The position numbers were made by a program, and so were the translations under genes. Below the pieces are notes generated by a model that ran no database searches, was not told where the DNA came from, and saw only the letters and a list, made by a program, of their open reading frames with translations. A stretch of 64,000 nucleotides of DNA from CAWFZT01 sp963820415 (GTDB taxonomy: Bacteria; Chloroflexota; Anaerolineae; Anaerolineales; Anaerolineaceae): positions 372,001-436,000 of the forward strand of contig CAWFZT010000008.1 of the NCBI GenBank assembly GCA_963820415.1, given 5' to 3'. The stretch's first letter is position 1. Every line of letters begins with the position of its first letter. Positions 51,796 through 59,748 of this stretch are shown piece by piece.

Positions 51796-51922
51796 ACTTA
51801 TCCCTTATTTACATAGCGTTGATAGTAAAATAATCACAAACCGTTCCAACCATTTAAAATGACCTGGTTTGATACTTTCTTTTTTCTTCATCCTGCATCC
51901 TATGTCTTGATGTGAGGTAATT

Positions 51923-52876
51923 ATGAGTAAATCTCTCGAATTTATGGCGGCTCAATCCCATCGAATAAATTTAAGATTTGGCAGATTCCTCCATTATTTT
52001 AAAACAAATAAAGGGCGAAGGGCTATCACAGGTTACCTTTTTGTCTCTCCTTTCATCCTGGGGGTGCTGGTGTGGGTCGTGTTTCCCGCAGGGATGGCCG
52101 CCTGGGTATCAGCACAAAAATGGGATTTGATTACTCCGGCCAAGTTTGTAGGCCTGGACAACTTTATCACGATGTTTACCGACGCTCTTTTTTGGCAATC
52201 GCTCAAAGTTACCACGACTTATACCCTTTTTTCTGTACCGCTCGGCTTGCTCATCGCATTTTTCACGGCCTTGCTGCTCAACACGAAAGTACGAGGTCTC
52301 GCAGTATTTCGCACGATTTTTTATTTACCCAGTGTTGTGCCGGCTGTCGCCAGCGCAGTATTATGGGCGTAGATTTTTAACACAGATTTCGGCTTACTCA
52401 ATGCAGTTATCAATTACTTTGGGATAGCCAAAATTCCCTGGCTGCAAAGGCCGGAATGGGCCTTGCCGGCTTTTATCTTGATGAGCCTTTGGGTAGTTGG
52501 CCAGGCAATGATCATCTTTTTGGCCGGTTTGCAGGGGATTGATGATGTTTATTATGAAGCCGCCAAAATAGATGGGGCCGGAAGATGGGCTCAGTTGACA
52601 AATATCACAATTCCCATGATGTCATCGGTTATCTTTTTTAACCTCATTATGGGGGTTATCGCATCTTTTCAGGTTTTTGCTGCGGGTTACCTTATCACGA
52701 ATGGCTCCCCGCAAAATAGTACCCTGTTCTATGTGTTATATCTTTACCGGGTCGGTTTCCAGCAATTAAAAATGGGATATGCATCGGCCTTATCTTGGAT
52801 GCTTTTCTTTATTATTTTGTTTCTTACCTTGATCATCTTCAAGACAGTGGGGAAGACGGTTTATTACCAGGAATAA
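51923..52876 (+). pseudogene. Sugar ABC transporter permease (MalF/UgpA type) with an in-frame amber stop
   Basis: The frame from ATG 51923 (GAGGTAATT upstream) carries GYLFVSPFILGVLVWVVFPA and AKFVGLDNFITMFTDALFW and reaches PSVVPAVASAVLWA. It then stops at TAG 52370-52372. The same frame continues IFNTDFGLLNAVINYFGIAK, then ALPAFILMSLWVVGQAMIIF. The EAA-loop DDVYYEAAKIDGAGRWAQL and the end at 52876 follow. TAG replaces an expected Trp (TGG), one transition. Without it the protein would be about 317 residues, normal for the family. It forms the channel with the next gene. Confidence 0.85.
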
Positions 52877-52899
52877 GAAATACGATATCTGATGATGTG

Positions 52900-53820
52900 A
52901 TGACACGAGGGAATATGACCGCAGAAACTAATCCAAAAATAACCCGGCAACCACTGCCTAGTTTTTCCAGGAAAAATTTCTTCAGAAGTGAATCCATGAG
53001 CCGTCTACTCATTTTTATAATCCTGTTGATCGGCGCCATCATTATGATCACCCCATTTGCATTTTTGATCAGCAGCTCATTAAAAACCGAAACTCAGGTA
53101 TTTCAGTTCCCTATCCAATGGATTCCTGATCCGGTGCGATGGATGAATTATGTTGAGGCTCTGACCCAGAAGCCGTTTGTCCTCTATTTTGTTAATACGA
53201 TGATTATTGTGCTCTTCAACCAGGCCGCCGTCTTGCTGTCGTCTTCCCTGGTAGGTTATGGCTTTGCCCGAATAGACTTTCCGGGTCGAGGATTTTGGTT
53301 TGCTGTTGCCCTGGCGACGATGATGCTGCCCTATTACGTGACCATGGTGCCCCAATTTATTATGTTTAGCCGCTTCGGCTGGATGGACAGCTTTTTGCCT
53401 CTGATCATCCCCTACTTTTTTGGAGGAGGTGCGTTTAACGTCTTCCTTTTCCGCCAATTTTTCCGAGGTATCCCAGAAGATTTTTCAGACGCGGCCCGAA
53501 TGGATGGCTGTTCCGAATTTGGCATCTTCCGGCAAATATTTGTTCCTCTAGCAACGCCTGTGTTTATCACTGTCTCCATCTTCACCTTTATGGCTAGCTG
53601 GAACGATTTCATTGGCCCATTGCTCTACATCAACTCGCCTGAAAAATTCACGATTGCTCTCGGCCTGGCACAATACCGCAGCATGATGGGCGTTGGCCGG
53701 ACTCGTTGGGATCTTTTAATGGCAGCTTCTGTGGCGATGACAACACCAGTTGTGCTTCTCTTTTTTATCCTGCAGCGCTATTTCATTAAGGGCGTAGTCA
53801 TGAGCGGAATAAAAGGTTGA
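52900..53820 (+). CDS. Sugar ABC transporter permease (MalG/UgpE type)
   Basis: About 306 residues. ATG 52900 is 23 bp after the previous gene; a second ATG at 52915 is also possible, since neither has an ideal ribosome binding site. Six hydrophobic segments are expected (LLIFIILLIGAIIMITPFAF, FVNTMIIVLFNQAAVLLSSS and others). The EAA loop is FSDAARMDGCSEFGIFRQIF and the C-terminus ends RYFIKGVVMSGIKG, both typical of MalG/UgpE. No ATPase gene is in this operon, so a shared MsmK-like ATPase elsewhere is likely. Confidence 0.9.
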   Translation: MTRGNMTAETNPKITRQPLPSFSRKNFFRSESMSRLLIFIILLIGAIIMITPFAFLISSSLKTETQVFQFPIQWIPDPVRWMNYVEALTQKPFVLYFVNTMIIVLFNQAAVLLSSSLVGYGFARIDFPGRGFWFAVALATMMLPYYVTMVPQFIMFSRFGWMDSFLPLIIPYFFGGGAFNVFLFRQFFRGIPEDFSDAARMDGCSEFGIFRQIFVPLATPVFITVSIFTFMASWNDFIGPLLYINSPEKFTIALGLAQYRSMMGVGRTRWDLLMAASVAMTTPVVLLFFILQRYFIKGVVMSGIKG

Positions 53821-53854
53821 TGCGAGTGCTGAAAATATCAAGTCTGAAAAAGTC

Positions 53855-55048
53855 CTAGCCACCTGACAGTTTCCGAAATCAAAGGTAGGTACAAAGCGAA
53901 AGATGAACTGGAAGAGCGTTGATCAATTGGCGTTCAATGAACCGCAAACCGATCTGGAAGATGGAAAGATCCCGGCGGTCTTTGCGGTCGACATGGGGTC
54001 TGCGGCCTTCGTGAATGGTCCGTGCGCCAGTGGAGACCGACCAAACATACAACACGACTGCCAGGGTCAGACGGGACAGACGATCAGCGTGGTGCAGCAT
54101 AGTACTTTCCAAATCAAAGCCATGTCGTTTCAGGTCGCCTAACATTTCTTTAATCCACATTCTTCGGCAATACGCCTGGAGGGTCAGTCTTCGATCAGGC
54201 AAGTTTGTCACCAAGCACCAAGGTTCGTCCTCACCAACCGCCCAATATACCAGGAAGTTTACCGGATAGATTTCACTCTCCGCCAGCCAACCCTGGCCCA
54301 ACCAGTGGCTCTGTCCGGGCTTCTTGACCCAACTCCCAAAGTTATGCCATTCGGTTTCCTGCCCCAGACCCACTTTCACGGATGTTTTCTGGCGCAAAAC
54401 GTAGTCCCAACCCCACTGGTCCAACTGGCGCAGCACCTCCACAGGCCCAAATCGCTGTCACCCACCAGCAGCACCGCAATGCCGTGCGGCAGCAAACTGC
54501 GCGCATAGTTCAGCAACGCCAATTGTGTCGCCCCAGTACTATGTCCACGTACATACTCGACCCACGTCCAGGCTATTGGTATGGTGCGACGACGGTAGGC
54601 CAGACTGATCATCAGCAGTTGGTGCGCAAAGCCTACCTTACTACCGTCCACGATCAACCGGATCTGTTGCCCTTGTTTCGCCTGACTTTCGATCCACTGC
54701 CTGGCAATCGGTTCATACCATTCCCGCACCTCAATGGCAGGGTTGGCCAACAAACGGCTCATGCGGCGAGCCAAACTGACCAGTTGAGCCGATCCGGGTA
54801 TTTTCCCTGCGATCCTGCTCAAGCTTACAGACCTGCTTTGATATATTCCTATCAACAGCCAGGAAAAGTTGCGTACTCGCGTAATTGGCTGCTTCGGTCG
54901 CAGTTCCATAATTCGTTGAATCCAGGTATGATAGAGTTGGTTGGTCGGCATTGGGTTACTCTGTCTCGTAAAATGGTTGGGCAAAACCGATTATATCGGA
55001 GATCCCGTACCGATTAACTGCTTTTTTGTTAAAGTGTCAGGTGGCTAG
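53855..55048 (-). mobile_element. Insertion sequence, about 1.2 kb, IS4-like DDE type
   Basis: The ends are inverted repeats: CTAGCCACCTGACAG at 53855-53869 and GTGTCAGGTGGCTAG at 55034-55048, matching in about 14 of 15 positions. The element lies between the last permease gene and hsp20 copy 2, and its right edge abuts the start of the hsp20 direct repeat. No target duplication is obvious. A truncated second copy is at 46252-46739. Both flank the sugar operon in the same orientation. Confidence 0.85.
53879..54984 (-). pseudogene. IS4-like transposase, frameshifted and lacking the catalytic Glu
   Basis: The N-terminal frame (from 54984) has the first Asp in RLIVDGSKVGF and the second in VLLVGDSDLG. 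There one T is missing (near 54447), and the frame changes to the downstream part (VEVLRQLDQWGWDYVLRQK to 53879). The YREK-like region reads YCRRMWIKEMLGDLKRHGFD. Aligned with the usual W-x-x-E-E pattern, the first Glu is Lys (AAA instead of GAA). With both a frameshift and this substitution the element is probably immobile without help in trans. Confidence 0.8.
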
Positions 55049-55570
55049 AAAACTATCTTATGTTTATATATTTCAGATGAGCACCGGGTATCATAACCAG
55101 CATAGAACCATGAAATCTTTAGACAGATAGAATTAACGGAGGATAAAATGTCACTGTATATTACAACCCCATTCACCAGCGTGCGCAGCATGTGGGAGCA
55201 CCTGCTTGAACTCGATAATGACTCAACCCCGAATTCGATTACGTTTCCGGTAGACGTGCAGGAAGAACAAGAAGCCTACGTGTTATCGGCTTACCTGCCG
55301 GGCATGAAATCCGAGGACCTGAACATTAACGTGGTCAGCGATACGGTCACTATCGCAGGTGAAGTCAAAGACGAGAAAACCACCGAAGAAACCAACTACC
55401 TTCTCAAGGAGTGGCGCAACGGTCAATTCTCTCGCAGCCTGACCTTGCCGGACGATCTGGATGCCGCCAAAGCGGAAGCCAGCCTGAAGGATGGCGTGCT
55501 GACCTTGCGGCTGCCCAAGGCGGAAACCGCCCTGCCAAAAGCCATCAAAGTCATCAGCAAATAAGACAGC
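55049..55570. repeat. Long direct repeat, copy 2 (hsp20 gene plus upstream region)
   Basis: Nearly identical to 45043-45563 and in the same orientation. It starts exactly where the IS right end stops. Confidence 0.85.
55148..55564 (+). CDS. Hsp20 small heat-shock protein, copy 2
   Basis: A 138-residue alpha-crystallin chaperone differing from copy 1 at about five positions, with the same ribosome binding site and upstream 95 bp. The alpha-crystallin domain is complete (about 32-130). The nearby IS right end lies about 100 bp upstream, so transcription could be affected by the insertion. It converges with the atypical response regulator gene. Confidence 0.95.
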   Translation: MSLYITTPFTSVRSMWEHLLELDNDSTPNSITFPVDVQEEQEAYVLSAYLPGMKSEDLNINVVSDTVTIAGEVKDEKTTEETNYLLKEWRNGQFSRSLTLPDDLDAAKAEASLKDGVLTLRLPKAETALPKAIKVISK

Positions 55571-55591
55571 GTTTATTGGTGCAAGTACAAG

Positions 55592-55636
55592 ATCGAAACC
55601 CGGCCTTTCAAAATCGTTGAAAGGCCGGGTTTCGAT
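55592..55636. terminator. Hairpin between hsp20 copy 2 and the response regulator gene
   Basis: A perfect 19-bp stem (55592-55610 with 55618-55636, 7-nt loop) lies between convergent genes. The inner GGCCTTTCA/TGAAAGGCC is shared with the terminator of hsp20 copy 1; the outer part differs and has no long T-run. Confidence 0.7.
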
Positions 55637-55669
55637 TTAACTGCTATCTTTCCATCCCATACTTTGTGG

Positions 55670-56362
55670 TTAACTCTTCAGTGGTTTTGTGCCCGTTTCT
55701 ACATCCAGGCGGTAGCCCACGCCGCGCACGGTTTTAACGAAACGTGGATGGCGCGGATCATCTTCCAGCGCTTCGCGCAGCCAGCTCACGTGCACATCCA
55801 GCGTGCGCGTATCGGCTGTATAGGCTGTTTCCCAGACCATGCGGAACAGATTGTTGCGCTCGACCACTTCTCCAGGCCGTTCCATCAAGGTTTTGAGAAG
55901 GATCACCAGCCGGGGGGTCAAGCGGGCCTGTTTTCCCTCACAGCGCACCCAGCGCTGCTCGGTATCCAGCATGAGCGGCCCAACCTGCAGGAGGTTTTTT
56001 TGGTCGGAAGGGAGAAATGGCTTGATGCGGTTCAAGAGTTTCTGCAGCGTAAACGGCCAGACCAGGGTAACATGCGCGCCAGCCTTGCCGGCGTTATCGG
56101 CGTTTTGCGCCACGACCAGGACAACTGGAATAGCGTTGGCATGTTCTCTGACCGATTGGCAGATGCGCCGCCCGCTGGTTTGCATGGAGGCCGCGTCGAT
56201 AAGCACCAGGTCGGGAAGGTTTTCCTTTAGCCGCGCTAAAGCTGCGTTTCCACTGAAAACCCCCTCAACCTGGAAACCTTTCTTGGTCAGCCCCCCCGAA
56301 AACGAAGGATGATCCGATCTCTTGCCTTCAATAAGTAAAATCCGAGCTTTTATTGATTCCAC
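55670..56362 (-). CDS. OmpR-type winged-helix regulator with atypical receiver domain
   Basis: A 230-residue protein. The receiver (about 7-115) keeps D56 in DLVLIDAASMQTSG but lacks the acidic pair (ILLIEGKRSD), and the conserved Lys is Trp (LVWPF). Normal aspartyl phosphorylation is therefore doubtful. The C-terminal winged helix is complete: LTPRLVILLKTLMERPGEVV, TLDVHVSWLREALEDDP and FVKTVRGVGYRLD. It may be a phosphorylation-independent regulator of an unknown target. The same Lys-to-Trp change occurs in the receiver at 11264-12916. Confidence 0.85.
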   Translation of the reverse strand: MESIKARILLIEGKRSDHPSFSGGLTKKGFQVEGVFSGNAALARLKENLPDLVLIDAASMQTSGRRICQSVREHANAIPVVLVVAQNADNAGKAGAHVTLVWPFTLQKLLNRIKPFLPSDQKNLLQVGPLMLDTEQRWVRCEGKQARLTPRLVILLKTLMERPGEVVERNNLFRMVWETAYTADTRTLDVHVSWLREALEDDPRHPRFVKTVRGVGYRLDVETGTKPLKS

Positions 56363-56425
56363 CGGTCAATCCACTTTCCATTTTTATACCGGGTCAAATA
56401 ATTAGGGTCCTTAGAGAATTCCCGT

Positions 56426-56498
56426 GGTGAACTCCCGGATTTGGGGATGTGAGTGTGCGTATGCACGCTCACATCCCCAAATCCGGGAACCTTTCACC
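56426..56498. repeat. Long palindrome family B, copy 2
   Basis: The core stem 56434-56458 with 56463-56487 (25 bp, one G-T pair, 4-nt loop GTAT) is extended by GGTGAA (56426-56431) with TTCACC (56493-56498). It shares GATTTnGGG and TGTGAGnGnGC arms and the GTA loop with 7791-7837. Its outer flank GAATTCCCGTG...AAATCCCA is shared with 56807-56889. Confidence 0.75.
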
Positions 56499-56587
56499 GC
56501 AAATCCCATTGAACCATAATTAGAATATTAACTCCTACGTCAGGATTCATTCTTCCGTTGTTGTTCTTAAAAATAAAATTTTTTGCC

Positions 56588-56712
56588 AAAAAGAGCTAAA
56601 AGCTCAGTAAAGATTGGGAACAACGCTAATGCAACTCTCCCTGCGTTATCCCGGGTGCGGTGCTACCTTCAGTCTTATGCGCGGATATTTGCCTGCACGG
56701 AGATCAAAAGGT
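56588..56712 (-). ncRNA. ffs: Probable SRP RNA (4.5S-like), with its own promoter
   Basis: On the minus strand TATAAT (56724-56719) predicts a start near 56712. The transcript contains GAAGGTAGCACCG, close to the SRP RNA apical-loop hallmark GGAAGGNAGCAGC. Outer pairings are CTCCGTGC with GCAGGGAG and TATCC with GGATA, forming a long hairpin. It ends in GAGCT-TTT-AGCTC followed by TTTTT. The apical loop is slightly off consensus. A T-box antiterminator was considered, but there is no aminoacyl-tRNA synthetase gene downstream and the leader is too short. No protein-coding gene lies in this stretch. Confidence 0.5.
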
Positions 56713-56806
56713 GATTCTATTATACCGCAATCCTAAAAAAAAGCGCGCCCAATTTCTTTTTCAGAAAATGAACTCCTCCTGCCTTTGTGGTGAAATTTTT
56801 GGTTAA

Positions 56807-56889
56807 TTGGGAATTGCCCGTGATGGATCGCCAAATTTAGGGATGTCATGACATCCCTAAATTTGGGCACTTCCACGGGAAATCCCAAT
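56807..56889. repeat. Long palindrome family B, copy 3
   Basis: The inner 36-bp perfect palindrome 56831-56866 (CCAAATTTAGGGATGTCA and its complement) has no loop. The outer arms TTGGGAATTGCCCGTG (56807-56822) and CACGGGAAATCCCAA (about 56874-56889) also pair. The flanks match copy 2. Confidence 0.75.
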
Positions 56890-56987
56890 GATCGAAAACT
56901 TAAATCTCTACGTTGAGTTGCATCCTATATGTCATAGTGTTAGAATATAGCCAGGCTTTCTAGCTTTCCCGGTTTGGGAGGATGTTT

Positions 56988-57593
56988 ATGCCTAAAATGA
57001 TCGAAGTGGTTATTGATAGCGTACGCGTCAGCCTCACCAACCAGCAACGGATTGTTGTGCTGCGTGAAAAAGGCGCGGAACGTTATTTGCCCATCTGGAT
57101 TGGTCCCTACGAAGCTGAAGCGATAACGGTTGCTTTACAGGAAATTGAAGTCGCCCGCCCACAAACCCATGATTTATTGAAGAATATCTTGAACATAATG
57201 AATGCCCGCCTGGTGCGCATCGAAGTGATCTCCTTGCGCGAAGACGTTTTCTACGGCAACCTGGTGGTAGAAACCAACGGGCGCATGTTGAACATCGACT
57301 GCCGTCCCTCGGATGCGCTGGCCCTGGCTGTCCGGGCCCACGTGCCCATCCTGGTAGCCAACGAGGTCATGGATTCGGCTGGGGTTATGCCGGAAAAAGA
57401 CATCGCTGAAAAACCTGCCCCCCCTACCAACCTTCCGCCCTCGCCTGCCCCGGCTGAAGAAGACAGCGAGGGACGCCTTTCAGTTTTTGAGGATTTTCTG
57501 GAAAAGCTGGATTTCGACCAGGGATCCAAACCGTCCGAAGGTGATGAAAAACCGGATGACGACGAGCCGGATGACAAGAAAAAGAAGAAATAG
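56988..57593 (+). CDS. Bifunctional nuclease family protein (BFN, DUF151)
   Basis: About 201 residues. ATG 56988 has GGGAGG at a 6-nt spacing, whereas the ATG at 56982 touches that site. Residues 1-135 form the BFN domain: MIEVVIDSVRVSLTNQQRIV, LPIWIGPYEAEAITVALQEI, RPQTHDLLKNI and IDCRPSDALALAVRAHVPI. A long Pro/Glu/Asp-rich tail ends in a Lys cluster (KKKKK), an unusual extension beyond the domain. BFN proteins have reported DNase/RNase activity in plants, but the bacterial role is unclear. It lies 50 bp upstream of dnaB. Confidence 0.88.
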   Translation: MPKMIEVVIDSVRVSLTNQQRIVVLREKGAERYLPIWIGPYEAEAITVALQEIEVARPQTHDLLKNILNIMNARLVRIEVISLREDVFYGNLVVETNGRMLNIDCRPSDALALAVRAHVPILVANEVMDSAGVMPEKDIAEKPAPPTNLPPSPAPAEEDSEGRLSVFEDFLEKLDFDQGSKPSEGDEKPDDDEPDDKKKKK

Positions 57594-57643
57594 TTCAGCC
57601 GCATCCTCACCGGGACTTTCGGTTTGCCCCGGTCTTTTTTCCT

Positions 57644-59023
57644 ATGAATGATATAACTACACCTCCTTTCGACGATCTTGAGGCGACCGCCGCCCAGGTG
57701 CAGCCCCACAACCGGCAGGCTGAAGAAGCCGTGCTGGGTGCGGTATTAATCAACCCGGACGCGTACTTTGACGTGGCGTCTTTCCTCCAGGGGGACGATT
57801 TCTACATCGTGCGCAACCGCTGGATCTGGGAGGCCTTCACCCGCCTGCACGAACGCCGCTCTCCAATCGATTTCCTGACCGTTTGCTCAGAGCTCGAACA
57901 GCAAAACCAGCTTGCCGAAGTGGGAGGGCCTGCTTACCTGATGTCGCTGATCAACCAGACGCCCACCTCGTTCCACGCCGAGGCATACGGCAGGATTATC
58001 GAAGAGAACTCGATCCGGCGGCGTATGCTGATCTCGGCCAACGAAGTGGCACGCCTGGCGCTCGACCAGCAGTCCTCGGTCGATACGATCACGGACGAGG
58101 CAGAAAAATCGATCTTCGGGGTCAGTGAGCGCAGGGTGCGCACCGATTTGCAGCCGATCCAGACCGTCTTGAGCGAAGTGTACGACCGGGTCGACCAACT
58201 TTCGCGGCGGGACGAAGAAATTTACGGCGTGCCAACCGGCTTGGTCGACGTCGACCGGCTGCTGGGGGGCTTGCAGAAATCCGACCTGCTGATCATCGCT
58301 GGCCGGCCTGGCATGGGCAAGACCGGCTTCCTGCTCAGTGTCGCCAAAAACGCCGCCCAGAAGTACAAGAAGCACGTGGCCTTCTTCTCGCTGGAAATGT
58401 CGAACGAACAGCTCGTCCAGCGCCTGATCGCCCAGGAGACCGGCATCGACTCGCAACGCCTGCGCAGCGGCAAGCTGAATGAAGACGAATGGCCGCTGTT
58501 TACTCACGCCATCGAGGTCCTCTCAGACACACACATTTTCCTGGATGATACCCCGGCGATTACCCCTTTGCAACTGCGCACCAAGTGCCGTCGCCTGCAC
58601 CTGGAATATCAGCTTGACCTGGTGCTGGTGGATTACTTGCAGCTTATGTCCAGTGATATGCGCACCGAGAACCGCGTGCAAGAGGTCTCTTTTATCTCCC
58701 GCAACATGAAGGTTCTGGCGCGTGAGCTTAATGTCCCGGTTATGGCGGCCGCCCAGCTTTCCCGTGCCGTGGAACAGCGCGCTGACAAAAAACCAATGCT
58801 GTCTGACCTGCGTGAGTCAGGTAGCCTGGAACAGGACGCCGATATCGTCATGTTCATCCATCGTCCGGATGCCATGGAAAAAGACTCTCCTCGGGCAAAC
58901 ATTGCCGAAATCATCGTAGCCAAACACCGCAATGGCCCTACCCATCCGGGCATCGAGCTGGTCTTCTTGAGCAGGCTGGCCCGCTTTGACAACGCCGCCC
59001 CGGAGCCCGCCCGGCGAGGCTGA
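57644..59023 (+). CDS. dnaB: Replicative DNA helicase DnaB
   Basis: A 459-residue DnaB. The N-terminal domain is HNRQAEEAVLGAVLINPDAY through SELEQQNQLAEVGGPAYL. The RecA-like domain carries Walker A GRPGMGKTGFLLS, Walker B DLVLVDYLQLM and the arginine-finger region KHRNGPTHPG. It unwinds DNA at the replication fork as a hexamer. It is followed after 20 bp by the DnaD-like gene and then the tandem AAA+ loader gene, forming a compact primosome cluster. Confidence 0.95.
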   Translation: MNDITTPPFDDLEATAAQVQPHNRQAEEAVLGAVLINPDAYFDVASFLQGDDFYIVRNRWIWEAFTRLHERRSPIDFLTVCSELEQQNQLAEVGGPAYLMSLINQTPTSFHAEAYGRIIEENSIRRRMLISANEVARLALDQQSSVDTITDEAEKSIFGVSERRVRTDLQPIQTVLSEVYDRVDQLSRRDEEIYGVPTGLVDVDRLLGGLQKSDLLIIAGRPGMGKTGFLLSVAKNAAQKYKKHVAFFSLEMSNEQLVQRLIAQETGIDSQRLRSGKLNEDEWPLFTHAIEVLSDTHIFLDDTPAITPLQLRTKCRRLHLEYQLDLVLVDYLQLMSSDMRTENRVQEVSFISRNMKVLARELNVPVMAAAQLSRAVEQRADKKPMLSDLRESGSLEQDADIVMFIHRPDAMEKDSPRANIAEIIVAKHRNGPTHPGIELVFLSRLARFDNAAPEPARRG

Positions 59024-59043
59024 ACCAGGAAAGGAGCAACGGC

Positions 59044-59748
59044 ATGTCCCCCTTTGCCGGTTTTCCTTCAGGCAAGGTGCGCTTTACATCGATCCCGGCG
59101 CCTTTTTTCTCAGAACTGCTGCCTGAGATCGACCAGTTGGGTGAATTAAAAGTGACCCTGTATGCCCTGTGGTTCCTCGACCAGCAGGAAGGCCAGGCGC
59201 GTTACGTCGCTTATCAAGACTTTACCAGCGACAGGCGCCTGATGAAAGGACTGGGGACCACCAGCGAGGCGGCCAGCGAAGAATTAAACAATGCTTTGGA
59301 ACGCGCCTGCCAGCGTGGCACGCTCATCCGCGCTCTGGTGGAAGGGCAGGACCCCGAAAAAGCGCTGTACTTTCTGAACTCGCCGCGTGGCAGGGCTGCA
59401 GTGAAAGCCTGGCAGCAAGGTAAATGGTCGCCCGACCAGGCCGAACACCTGCCGGCGGCCCTCGCAGTAGAGCGGCCGAATATTTTCGGTCTATACGAAC
59501 AGAACATCGGCCCGCTGACGCCAATGATCGCCGAAACCTTACAGCAAGCCGAGCAAGAATTTCCGGCCGGCTGGATCGAAGATGCCTTGCGGATTGCTGT
59601 GGAGAACAACGTCCGCCGTTGGCGCTATGTGGACGCCATCCTCCGCTCCTGGAAGGAGAAAGGACGCCATGCACTCGATAGACGAAACTCTGAAGAAGAT
59701 CGCCGCCGCTACATCGAGGGCGAATTCGCCGACTTCATCGAACACTGA
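59044..59748 (+). CDS. DnaD-like primosomal protein
   Basis: A 234-residue protein with AAAGGAGC before the ATG. The N-terminal half (FFSELLPEIDQLGELKVTLYA, RRLMKGLGTTSEAASEELNN) resembles the winged-helix part. The C-terminal DnaD domain (about 140-215) has IFGLYEQNIGPLTPMIAETL, WIEDALRIAVENNVRRWRYV and DAILRSWKEKG, the conserved YxxxILxxW-type motif. DnaD remodels DNA during initiation and restart in Firmicutes. Its 3' end overlaps the loader gene by 80 bp. Confidence 0.85.
   Translation: MSPFAGFPSGKVRFTSIPAPFFSELLPEIDQLGELKVTLYALWFLDQQEGQARYVAYQDFTSDRRLMKGLGTTSEAASEELNNALERACQRGTLIRALVEGQDPEKALYFLNSPRGRAAVKAWQQGKWSPDQAEHLPAALAVERPNIFGLYEQNIGPLTPMIAETLQQAEQEFPAGWIEDALRIAVENNVRRWRYVDAILRSWKEKGRHALDRRNSEEDRRRYIEGEFADFIEH

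Noticed and set aside
52370..52372. Amber codon as pyrrolysine or programmed readthrough
   Set aside because: It replaces a Trp in an ordinary permease, there is no pyl gene in view, and no downstream recoding structure is apparent; a point mutation or error is simpler.
56588..56712. T-box riboswitch reading of GAAGGTAGCACCGC on the minus strand
   Set aside because: The promoter is only about 60 nt upstream, leaving no room for stem I, and the downstream gene is a response regulator rather than an aminoacyl-tRNA synthetase or amino-acid gene.
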